50,558 nt of DNA from Bryobacterales bacterium. GTDB lineage: Bacteria > Acidobacteriota > Terriglobia > Bryobacterales > UBA6623. Shown here in pieces: positions 42,992-50,558 of the stretch (its first letter is position 1; every line of letters starts with the position of its first letter). Location of the stretch: assembly GCA_028819235.1 (NCBI GenBank), contig JAPPMC010000247.1, positions 1 through 50,558 on the forward strand. The letters are read 5' to 3'. The translations under genes and the position numbers were made by a program. Below the pieces are notes generated by a model. That model was not told the origin of the DNA. It did not search any database and was given only the letters and a program-made list of their open reading frames with translations.

Positions 42992-44319
42992 ATGGACAGC
43001 AGCTCCTCCACCTTGCCGTGGCTGTCCGCAAAGGACTCCATGCGCACTCCGACTTTCTCCAGCAGCGTCAGGTGCAGATTGGCCAGCGGTGTACCGCGCT
43101 CGTAGCGGATGTGCCGGCCACCCTTGAGGCGGCCCGCCCCGCCGCCGGCAACCATGATCGGAAGGTTGACGTGGTCATGCTTGTTGGGGTCGCCCATTCC
43201 GCTGCCGTACAGGTACATACAGTGGTCGAGCAGCGAACCGTCTCCGTCCGCGGTTGACTTGAGGCGGTCCAACAGGTAGGCGAACAGCGAGACGTGGTAC
43301 TCGTTGATCTTGGCCACCTTGGCCACCAGCTCCGGATTGTTCCCGTGGTGGGTGAGAGGGTGGTGCGGCTCGGTGACGCCGACCTCCGGGTAGCTGCGCG
43401 TGCTCCCCTCCCGCGCTAGCTGGAAAGTGATGATGCGCGTAAGGTCTGCCTGCATGGCCAGCACCTGCAGGTCGAACATCAGGCGCACATGATCGGCGTA
43501 CTTCGCCGGAACTCCAGCAGGACGGTCGATGTCGGGCTGAGGCGCGTCCTCTATCCCGTCCTCTGCAATTTGGATGCGGCGCTCAACCTCCCGCACGCTG
43601 TCGAGATACTGCTCCACCTTCGCCAAGTCACCGGTGCCAAGCTCCCGCCGGAGACGGGCTATGTCCCCCCGGAGGCGATCCAGCATGCTGGCCTTCTTGC
43701 GAAGCGCGCGAGCCCGCTGCTCCGGAGTGCCCTCTCCGAATAGCCTGTTGAAGACGTTGCGCGGGTGAGCCTCGTAGGGCAGCGGTGTGGTGGGGGACGA
43801 CCACGACAGGTTGTTCTGGTACACGCATGCAAAACCGTCGTCGCACTGGCCGACGACGTCGAGCATGTCCATGCCGAGCTCAAGCGACGGGATGGGCGTG
43901 TCTTGGCCGATCTCCTTGGCAGCGATCTGATCCACGGTCGTGCCCAGGTAGTAATCCGTGCTCTCTGTCAGCTTCGCCTTCGCACAGCTCAGGTACGCGG
44001 AGTTCGAAGTCGCGTGCGTGCCGGGATAGGCGTTCCGCAGCTCCATGTTGCTCAGCACCGTCACATGGTCCTTGTGGGGCTCGATCGGGCGCAGAATCGG
44101 CGAAAGGTCCGCGAGCGTGTCCTCACGGGGCGGAGTCCAACGGTTGACATCAGACCCCATCGGGACGTATATGTATCCCAACCGGCGAACGGGACTGGCA
44201 GGCGTCGCCGCACGGGCCGTCATGGCCGGGACCATCGCATCCAGCAGCGGAAGGGCCACCGACGTGCCGATCCCGCGCAGCACGGTGCGCCTGGGTAGCG
44301 CCTTCTTGGTGACGATCAT
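42988..44319 (-). CDS. Tat-exported DUF1552 protein (second copy)
   Basis: 443 residues, DUF1552. Seen: Tat signal PRRTVLRGIGTSVALPLLDAM near residue 9, the family's GYIYVPMGSDVNRWTP segment, conserved NVFNRLFGEG and LDSVREVERRIQ, HHPLTHHGN, and the C-terminal YLYGSGMGDPNKHDHVNLP and IMVAGGGAGRLKGGRH. It overlaps the DUF1592 gene upstream and the ankyrin gene downstream, each by four bases (ATGA). It is clearly a paralogue of 2405-3754 but diverged. Function unknown. Confidence 0.9.
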   Translation of the reverse strand: MIVTKKALPRRTVLRGIGTSVALPLLDAMVPAMTARAATPASPVRRLGYIYVPMGSDVNRWTPPREDTLADLSPILRPIEPHKDHVTVLSNMELRNAYPGTHATSNSAYLSCAKAKLTESTDYYLGTTVDQIAAKEIGQDTPIPSLELGMDMLDVVGQCDDGFACVYQNNLSWSSPTTPLPYEAHPRNVFNRLFGEGTPEQRARALRKKASMLDRLRGDIARLRRELGTGDLAKVEQYLDSVREVERRIQIAEDGIEDAPQPDIDRPAGVPAKYADHVRLMFDLQVLAMQADLTRIITFQLAREGSTRSYPEVGVTEPHHPLTHHGNNPELVAKVAKINEYHVSLFAYLLDRLKSTADGDGSLLDHCMYLYGSGMGDPNKHDHVNLPIMVAGGGAGRLKGGRHIRYERGTPLANLHLTLLEKVGVRMESFADSHGKVEELLSI

Positions 44320-46649
44320 CGCGTTCTCCTCATCTGAAATGGGTCGCTCTTCACCACCCCGAGCACGAGCGATGAAAAGCTGAACCCGTCATCACGTGCC
44401 TCGCGCACGATCCTCCGGACAGCAGGACCGTCCAGCGGCCCGACAACCCTCCCTAGAGCATACGTCAGGAGCTTCTCGGCTAGGGCCCCAACGAAGAGCT
44501 CGGATCGCTCTAGGATTGCCGTTTCGAGCCCCTCGACGCCTTCAAATGAAGGTCCGCCCGGAAAGTTTCCCGCTATATCCACGGGGACACCGCCCTCATG
44601 AGTCCGCCAGCGCCCAACCGCATCGTAGTTATCCAGTGCAAAGCCCACGGGGTCCATCAGCGCGTGGCAGCTCGCGCAGGCCGGGTCCGCCCGGTGGCGC
44701 TCGAGCCTCTCTCGGACAGACAATCCGGACGCGATGGGCTGGTCCTCCAGCGCCGGCACTTCGGACGGCGGAGGCGGAGGGGGAACGCCGAGCAGGTTCT
44801 CGAGAATCCAGTGGCCGCGGATCACGGGTGACGTCCTGGTGCTGTAGGACGTGACGGTCAGGATGCTCGCGTGGCGGAGCAAGCCCCCGCGGCGGCTGGC
44901 TTGGCCCAGGTCGACCCTGCGAAACCAACTGCCGTAGACATGCGGGATCGAGTAATGCCTCGCGAGCCGCTCGTTCAGGAATGTATAGTCCGCCGAGAGC
45001 AGGTCGAGAACGCTGCGGTCCTCGCGGATGACGCTCTCGAGGAAGAGCTCGGTCTCGCGCCGCATCGCTTGGCGGAGGTTGTCGTCAAAGCTGGGGAAGA
45101 GCCGCATGTCACGTTCGGCCGCATCCAAGTTGCGCAGGTGCAGCCACTGCGCGGCGAAATTGGTCAGGACGGTCGATGAGCGCCTGTCGGCCAGCATCCT
45201 GCGAACCTGCCGCTCCAAGTGCTCAGGGTTCCGCAGCTGGCCGAGTCTCGCGGCGCCCAGCAACTCCTTGTCCGGGATGCTGCTCCAGAGAAAGAACGAC
45301 AGGCGTGAGGCAATCTCGCCATCGCTGAGCCGGTAGGGAGTACCCGGAGCGAGCCCGGGCGGATCGCGCTCGATCCGGAAGAGGAAGTCGGGGCTTATCA
45401 GTATCGATGACAGCGCCATCTCGATGCCCGCCTCAAACCCCTCCTCAGCAAGGCCGTCCCGGAAGAACTCCAGTGGCCCCTCAAGGTCGGAAGCGGAGAC
45501 GTCCCGCCGGAACGCTAGGCGCATCACATTCGCCAAGATCTCTTTGGCGCAGCCCTCCGGCCCATCGTCCGACTCGGGGCCGCAAGTCAGGATGCGCTCG
45601 CGGCTCGCGGTGTTTCCGGGCCCGGTGGACCCGTACGGCCCCATGATCGTGACCTCGTAGACGGCGGGCTGAACGCGGGGATGCCGATATACGTTGAAGT
45701 GCGCCTGGTACGGCAGCCGGTCCGTCTCGAGCACACTCCAAGGCTGCTTAACGAACGTGGCCGCAATCTCCCGTGTACCGGCCCGGACCGGGAGGCGCGC
45801 GCGCAGGTGGTGGTCGACGTCGTCGTGGTCGCCGACGCGTCTCGGCGGCACGACATCGAACAGTCGGATCCGCTCGCCGTCCAAGAGCAGGTCGAGCTGG
45901 TGCCGCGCGCGGAGTCCCTCGATCTGCTCGTCGCGGTCGCGAGCGAGACGCACGATGATCTCGTACTGCCCGTCCACGGGGAAAGTGTGTTTGACCAGCG
46001 TTCCACCGCGTGTCCCGAGCGGCAATCCCTCCACTGGCCACTCTTGGGTCAGGTCCGGTCTCATTTTGACTGTCCGGACCACAGGTGTCGGCACGGGGCG
46101 TCCTAGTGCCAGGCGGGAGATGCTGTCGGCTGCGGCCACGTAGGCCTCCAGCAACGCAGGCGAGAGGTCACCTACAGTGATGTTGTCGAACCCCGAGCTG
46201 GACTCATCGCGCGGCAGCACCGTCGATAGGTCCACATCCAACGCCAGCAGGTCTCGGATCGCGTTTCGGTACTCGGTGCGGGTTAGGCGCCGAAAAGTCT
46301 CGGTTCGGCCCGGATCCGGGTTCCGCGCCGCGGCAGCGTCTAGGCGCTCCTCAAGCCAAGCCACAACGGAGCCGTAAGTGGACTCGTCGGGTCGCGGAAG
46401 GCCGACGGGCGGCATGTGGCGACCGCGCAGCTTGCGGACGACCGTTTCCCAAGCCCCGCGGTCCTCATCTACGGGCCTAGCCGCAAGCTCGTCCAGCGCT
46501 AGCCCCCCCGTTCGCAGCGACTCACTATGACATGCGAGGCAATAGGCGTTCACCAGTTCACGGTGCGGTTCCGCGCCAGTCACGCAGAGCGGGCCAATTG
46601 CCGCAGCCAACACCCCAGCCAATCGGCGAACTGGGCAATTCAGATACAC
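44316..46649 (-). CDS. DUF1587/1595/1592/1588/1585 haem protein (second copy)
   Basis: 777 residues from GTG 46649, which gives a clean signal peptide (RRLAGVLAAAIGPLCVTGA); the frame extends to GTG 46727. Seen in order: haem motif CLACH at 37-41, DUF1587 (FRRLTRTEYRNAIRDLLAL), a carbohydrate-binding-like beta region (about 230-330), DUF1595 (LANVMRLAFRRDVS), DUF1592 (IASRLSFFLWSSIPDKELL), DUF1588 with haem motif CASCH at about 658, and DUF1585. No LamG insert, unlike the copy at 3780-7421. First gene of the ankyrin operon, ATGA-coupled to DUF1552. Periplasmic electron-transfer role inferred. Confidence 0.88.
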   Translation of the reverse strand: MYLNCPVRRLAGVLAAAIGPLCVTGAEPHRELVNAYCLACHSESLRTGGLALDELAARPVDEDRGAWETVVRKLRGRHMPPVGLPRPDESTYGSVVAWLEERLDAAAARNPDPGRTETFRRLTRTEYRNAIRDLLALDVDLSTVLPRDESSSGFDNITVGDLSPALLEAYVAAADSISRLALGRPVPTPVVRTVKMRPDLTQEWPVEGLPLGTRGGTLVKHTFPVDGQYEIIVRLARDRDEQIEGLRARHQLDLLLDGERIRLFDVVPPRRVGDHDDVDHHLRARLPVRAGTREIAATFVKQPWSVLETDRLPYQAHFNVYRHPRVQPAVYEVTIMGPYGSTGPGNTASRERILTCGPESDDGPEGCAKEILANVMRLAFRRDVSASDLEGPLEFFRDGLAEEGFEAGIEMALSSILISPDFLFRIERDPPGLAPGTPYRLSDGEIASRLSFFLWSSIPDKELLGAARLGQLRNPEHLERQVRRMLADRRSSTVLTNFAAQWLHLRNLDAAERDMRLFPSFDDNLRQAMRRETELFLESVIREDRSVLDLLSADYTFLNERLARHYSIPHVYGSWFRRVDLGQASRRGGLLRHASILTVTSYSTRTSPVIRGHWILENLLGVPPPPPPSEVPALEDQPIASGLSVRERLERHRADPACASCHALMDPVGFALDNYDAVGRWRTHEGGVPVDIAGNFPGGPSFEGVEGLETAILERSELFVGALAEKLLTYALGRVVGPLDGPAVRRIVREARDDGFSFSSLVLGVVKSDPFQMRRTR

Positions 46650-47006
46650 GGATAGGTAATGCCCGGTGGGCGCCCCGAGCCTACCAAAGAGCGGAGAAGC
46701 CCGCAACGAACGCTCTGCCGCCCACACTGCCAGCGGGCTCGTCCGTTACCGAGATCGTCCCAGAGTGCACAGCCTTGGGCGTGGTCTCGATGGCAGATGC
46801 ACAACGCAGGGTGACCGTGGCGAACGTCGCATCACCCAGCCCAAGATCGGACCGACAGTCGACATGGGAGATGCACTCTCCGCTATCGCCGCGAGAAGTT
46901 CAGGATCATCTTCCGAGCCGGACGGGCTCAGTCAATTGGCCCGAGGGTCCGGGGCTGAGTGAAGGTCCGCCTCGCCGGGACGGGCCTGCCCGCCGCACGC
47001 CGAGGC
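46650..47006. other. Intergenic region, nothing recognised
   Basis: About 357 bases upstream of the DUF1592 gene and downstream of the long TPR gene. It must contain the operon promoter, but no convincing -35/-10 pair was found. Plus-strand open frames here are unsupported. Confidence 0.35.
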
Positions 47007-49586
47007 TCAGTGCTGCCGATAGCCGCTGATCAACTCTAGGGACTTCTCGATATCAGCATCGTCGGGGAGCATCTCGGACGCCGCCCGTAGCGCGGATTCA
47101 GCCCGTTCCAAATCCCCCGAGCGCGCATGGATGAGGCCAAGGTTCTTGTGAAGCACGGCTCGGCTCGGGCACTCACCACAGAGCTCGATCGCCTCCCGAA
47201 GTTGCTCAATAGCCTGTGGCCAGTCCCGTGCGTTGGCGGATGCCAACGCGAAGTTCCCGAGCGTCTCAACCTGGTCGGTGATGCGTCGCTCCTCCCGGTG
47301 CCGCCGGAATCTTGCGTCGTATTTCTGGGCCTCTTCCGGATCCACATTCCGCAAGACTCGAGCCAAGTTGTAGAGAGCTTGTCCGTGGTTCTCGTCAACC
47401 GCAACCGCTCGCTCCCAGTACCCTGCCGCAATGGCGGGGTCTCCGGATCGAGAGTAGTTGAGGCCTAGCTGGTAAAGCGCGTCAGCGTCGCGGGGATCGG
47501 CCTCCACCAAGCGGATCAGCAACTCGCGAGACCGCTCTTGGCTTCCGCGCTGTTTCTCGATCAACGCCAGCAGGTACATGGCCTCGGGTACATCACCAGC
47601 GAGTTCAAGGTCTCTGCGAGCCTCGTCGTGTCGACCAAGGTCGTAGAGCACTCGACCCTTGTTGTAACGTGCCGACGGAGACGTCGGAGCCAAATCCACT
47701 GCAATTGCGAAGGCCGCCAATGCCGCCTCGAGATCGTACTGGTCGGCCAGCGCAATGCCCAAGTTCATGTGAGCCTCGGCGGAGTCGGGGTTGCTCGAGA
47801 CGACCTCCCGGAAGGCTTCGATCGCCTCGGCGGAGCGCCCCAAGCGCGCTAGCGCCATCCCGAGCGATGTCCGGATCCGCGTATCCTCTGGGGCCAATGC
47901 CAAGGCCGTCCTGATCGTGCCTTCGGCATCAGCGAGCTTGCCTTGGTCGGCCATTACAAGGCCCAAGTTGAGGTATGCCCTCGCATAGTCCTCCTTGAGG
48001 GTGATCGCCCTCCTGAAGAGCTCTACTGCCTCGTCCAGATGACCCTGCTGGGCTACCAGAAAGCCGAGATTGTTGGCCGCCTCGGCGAAGTCGGGATTCA
48101 GGTCCAATGCCTTGGCGAATGCGATCCGGGCCTCCGGGATGCGTCCGGTTCCCAGATACTCCAGGCCCAAGTCGTTGTGTGCCTGGTACATGTCCGGCTT
48201 GAGCGCGATCGCCTGCTCCAACGCGGTTCGCTTCTCTTCCCTGCGACCGATCTGGCCCAAGGCAAGTGAAAGGTTGTAGTAGACTTCCGCCGTCGCGCCG
48301 CCCAAGTCGAGCGCCTCCTGGTAGAACTCGGCTGCGCCCCGCGCATCGCCCATCTGGAGCCGCTCATTCGCCTGGTTTGCAATCATCGACGCTTCGTTCT
48401 GTTGCTGGCCGGACTGCTTCTGCCGCTCGAACTCCTCGAATTCGAGTCTTGCCGCCTCGTTCTCCCGTAACCGCCGCAAGGCGTTGGCAAGTTGAAACCG
48501 GATGTCTGAGTTGTCCGGGTTCAGTTCCTTCGCCCTTTCTAGGTGTAGGCGGGCCTGCTCCAGTTCATCGCGCCGCATCAACACGAAGCCGAGGTTGTAG
48601 CGCACGTCGGCGTGGTCGGGATTGAGTTCATTGGCTCTTGTCAGCGCCCGCTCCGCTTCTTGCAGCCGACCCAGCTGTCGTAGGGCCACGCCTTCGACGT
48701 GGCGGGCATCGAATTCCTCGAAGGGCCGCGGACGGTTCGCAAGGTATTGCGTGGCGTTGTCCAGTGCCTCTTCGTACCTGTGCAAACGGACCAGCACCTT
48801 TGCGAGCGCCAACCGGGCCTGCTCGTTGCCCGGTTCGATCTCAAGTGCCGCGAGCAGCGACCGCTCGGCGGCTTCGTAGCGTTGCTGACGCGCATAGAAG
48901 GTGCCGAGGTTGAAGTGGGCAACGGCGGCCCTTGAGTGCATTCTGGTCGCGCCTTCGAGCACCTCGGTGGCGCGGTCGAGGAGCCCTGCCTCGGCGTAGG
49001 CGACCCCTAGATTCAGTTGTAGGTCCAAGTCGTACGGTCGGAACTCGGCCACCTTGCGCAGGTGAGGGATCGCGGCCTCCGGCCTCCCTGCAGCCCGCAA
49101 CGCATCTGCGAGTGCGGCCGCGGCATCGACCGACTGCGGATCTAGCCTTTGGGCCGACTCGAACTCGTCCGCAGCGGCCGCGAACTGGCCCAGCTCCGCG
49201 AGGGCTGTGCCATAGGCCATCCTGCCTTCGAACAAGCCGGGCGATCGCCTGGTGAGCTCTTGAAGGTGGTTCGTCGCGGCGCGAGGGTCCCCGCTCTGTA
49301 TCAGTGCCAGCCCTAGGTTGAACTGCGTCTCGTCAGACGCCGGGTCAAGGCGCAGTGCGTACCGAAATGCCGCTACCGCGCAAGCTGGCTCTCCCTGCTG
49401 GGCGAAATAGGCTCCAAGGGCGTTGAGCAGGTCTGCCGAGATGTCTTGGCGCATGGCCTCGCGCGCACCTGGAGGCGGCTCGCAAGTCGCCGGAAGCTGG
49501 CCCAGTGAGTTGATGCCGAAGCAGATCGCCAGTGTTGGCAGGCCCCAATAAACGTTCCGTATGCATCTGCCCCTAGCCTTCGGCAT
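47007..49586 (-). CDS. Very long exported TPR protein
   Basis: 859 residues. Seen: signal-like N-terminus (GLPTLAICFGINSLGQLPA) followed by about 20 tandem TPR units covering residues 50 to 850, most with the canonical N-L-G / A-x-x-x-F-x-x-A pattern (for example FNLGTFYARQQRYEAAERSLL, NLGVAYAEAGLLDRATEVLE). A helical break near 395-410 (QKQSGQQQNEASM) splits the array in two. No enzymatic domain. It likely forms an extended superhelical scaffold in the periplasm or cell envelope; partners unknown. ATG 49586. It stands alone. Confidence 0.9.
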   Translation of the reverse strand: MPKARGRCIRNVYWGLPTLAICFGINSLGQLPATCEPPPGAREAMRQDISADLLNALGAYFAQQGEPACAVAAFRYALRLDPASDETQFNLGLALIQSGDPRAATNHLQELTRRSPGLFEGRMAYGTALAELGQFAAAADEFESAQRLDPQSVDAAAALADALRAAGRPEAAIPHLRKVAEFRPYDLDLQLNLGVAYAEAGLLDRATEVLEGATRMHSRAAVAHFNLGTFYARQQRYEAAERSLLAALEIEPGNEQARLALAKVLVRLHRYEEALDNATQYLANRPRPFEEFDARHVEGVALRQLGRLQEAERALTRANELNPDHADVRYNLGFVLMRRDELEQARLHLERAKELNPDNSDIRFQLANALRRLRENEAARLEFEEFERQKQSGQQQNEASMIANQANERLQMGDARGAAEFYQEALDLGGATAEVYYNLSLALGQIGRREEKRTALEQAIALKPDMYQAHNDLGLEYLGTGRIPEARIAFAKALDLNPDFAEAANNLGFLVAQQGHLDEAVELFRRAITLKEDYARAYLNLGLVMADQGKLADAEGTIRTALALAPEDTRIRTSLGMALARLGRSAEAIEAFREVVSSNPDSAEAHMNLGIALADQYDLEAALAAFAIAVDLAPTSPSARYNKGRVLYDLGRHDEARRDLELAGDVPEAMYLLALIEKQRGSQERSRELLIRLVEADPRDADALYQLGLNYSRSGDPAIAAGYWERAVAVDENHGQALYNLARVLRNVDPEEAQKYDARFRRHREERRITDQVETLGNFALASANARDWPQAIEQLREAIELCGECPSRAVLHKNLGLIHARSGDLERAESALRAASEMLPDDADIEKSLELISGYRQH

Positions 49587-50439
49587 GTGCGCGGGTCCGG
49601 CTAGCGGAACCAGCCAATTGACGGCTCACCATGTATCCTACATCCGATTCACAGGGGTTTCGGGCCGCTTCGCCAAGCGCGCACCGGCGGCGCCTTCACG
49701 GCCTGTAGCGATCTCCGCGGCCCAGTGGAGGGCCTTGATTCTCGGGGATGTCCATTAGATGTTCGGCCCTTCACTCCGACTCCGGTTGGCCATCGATCCC
49801 TGATTGGCAACCCTCGCGATCGCCGTTTTGCCGGTCGCGGGATCGATCCCGTCCAAGCGCAGACCTCGTCCGGGGCAATCACGAGCACGACTGACGGCGG
49901 CACAGGAACGGTGATCCCAGATGCCGAGCTAGTGGTGACGAACCGTCCCAAATGCTGGCAGTCGGCGGCTTGAGCGCGGGCTCGCGGCAGTTCCGACTCG
50001 GGATTGCGAATCGTACGGGCCTTGCCATCAACCGAGCGGGTGAACAGCCGGTAGGGACAGTTCCCGGAGTGGACTTGCCACGCGTAGCCTCAGGTAGGCT
50101 CTCCGCAGCAGCGATAGTTCGTCACCAAGAGCCAAGACGCTGGTTTCAGATGGTGGCGAAACTCGCGCGCAATTCTAGTCGCGGAGGGCGGCGCGATCGG
50201 CGCTGCTTGGCATCGGGCTCTCGCCCTTCTTCCAGTGATGCACGCGCATGCAAGAAAACCTGTTCTGCCAACAGGACTGGACATCCAGTTGATCCCAGCT
50301 AAGCGTGGGGCCGGACCAGTCCGACCGTTCTGAGAGCGGTCTGGCCGACCATACGCGCTCGCTTGCCTGCCAACTGCGCGGCGTGCACCTGCGGTCGACC
50401 GGTCAAGTCAATACCGTGTCGCCCGCCCATCAAACACGA
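49587..50439. other. Intergenic region with decayed sequence
   Basis: About 850 bases with only short overlapping frames. The recognisable content is the TonB-receptor remnant at 49857-49943. A TTGACG at 49618-49623 has no well-spaced -10. Confidence 0.45.
49857..49943 (+). pseudogene. Remnant of an Oar-like TonB receptor N-terminus
   Basis: The plus-strand reading AQTSSGAITSTTDGGTGTV continues IPDAELVVTN, closely following the mature start of Oar-like receptors (AQTSGTIQGTVTDDTGAVIPGAQV in the intact gene, split here by two small changes). The frame closes at 49973, and only an unclear NRAGE...VGTVPG echo lies further on, in another frame. No plug or barrel follows. A dead copy of the receptor family present intact at 30140-33508. 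Confidence 0.55.
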
Positions 50440-50468
50440 TTGACATCACGCGAGGGCACCAGTACACT
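50440..50468 (+). promoter_or_regulatory. Consensus sigma-70 promoter reading out of the window
   Basis: -35 TTGACA (50440-50445, perfect) and -10 TACACT (50463-50468) with 17-base spacing. The predicted transcript begins near 50475, at a 6-bp hairpin GCCCGA / TCGGGC with loop GGGGG (50475-50491). GGGAG at 50545-50549 precedes an ATG at 50554, the likely start of a gene cut by the window edge; the ATG at 50540 runs into a stop after five codons. Confidence 0.65.
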
Positions 50469-50558
50469 GGGGCCGCCCGAGGGGGTCGGGCTCGGCAGGC
50501 GGCGCAGGGCGATTCTTTTTTGAGAGGCCAGAGCTGAGCATGGTGGGAGAGGGATGAG

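Noticed and set aside
46532..47029. 165-codon plus-strand frame in the gap before the DUF1592 operon
   Set aside because: Half lies antisense to the DUF1592 gene; no start signal or family match.
1..50558. tRNA, rRNA or CRISPR array
   Set aside because: No T-loop/acceptor pattern, rRNA core or regularly spaced repeat was found on reading both strands.

Overview
The window is GC-rich, gene-dense bacterial chromosome with no rRNA, tRNA, CRISPR array or intact insertion sequence. The gene content points to an environmental Acidobacteriota-like heterotroph. Markers are an Oar-type TonB-dependent receptor with an N-terminal carboxypeptidase-regulatory domain, a CRTAC1/UnbV FG-GAP protein beside TPR lipid- or secretion-type proteins, and two large DUF1592/DUF1552 secreted cytochrome-like operons (also common in Planctomycetota and Verrucomicrobiota). 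Formylglycine sulfatases and PQQ and GMC dehydrogenases fit the same picture. The phylum is an inference from gene content; no phylogenetic marker RNA is present.

Layout. 1-635: no confident gene. 636-10169: periplasmic oxidation block with a GMC flavoprotein, a converging DUF1592 -> DUF1552 pair, and a PQQ dehydrogenase translationally coupled to a dihaem cytochrome c. 10311-25015: mixed housekeeping and periplasmic genes (rsmI, lipoprotein sulfatase, proS -> class A PBP, gamma-glutamyltransferase, an orphan alpha-CTD-like protein, soxC-soxD, ychF, M20 peptidase). 25062-33508: second sulfatase, UnbV protein, two coupled TPR genes and a large TonB receptor with a clear promoter and a strong terminator. 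33908-36995: ThDP-dependent enzyme and nitronate monooxygenase-like protein.

37044-41205 is a small accessory island. It contains an AbiEii-type nucleotidyltransferase fused to thirteen pentapeptide repeats, overlapping an upstream unknown 187-residue gene (likely toxin-antitoxin pair) under an AT-rich promoter/palindrome. Decayed transposase pieces (a zinc-ribbon type and an IS21 IstA N-terminus) and an ImmA/IrrE metallopeptidase follow. 41405-46649 is a second DUF1592 -> DUF1552 -> ankyrin operon in which all three genes overlap by ATGA. 47007-49586 is a very long TPR protein. The right end holds a decayed TonB-receptor N-terminus and a consensus promoter reading out of the window.

How the genes work together (inference): the exported oxidoreductases (GMC, PQQ-DH, SoxCD, DUF1592 haem proteins) probably feed electrons to c-type cytochromes. 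The sulfatases, TonB receptor, peptidases and TPR/UnbV proteins fit uptake and processing of sulfated or proteinaceous polymers. The most novel-looking system is the AbiEii-pentapeptide fusion with its overlapping partner and operator. The next most interesting are the PQQ dehydrogenase with an Asp-Tyr-Asp active site (a lanthanide-type signature) and the orphan alpha-CTD-like regulator.
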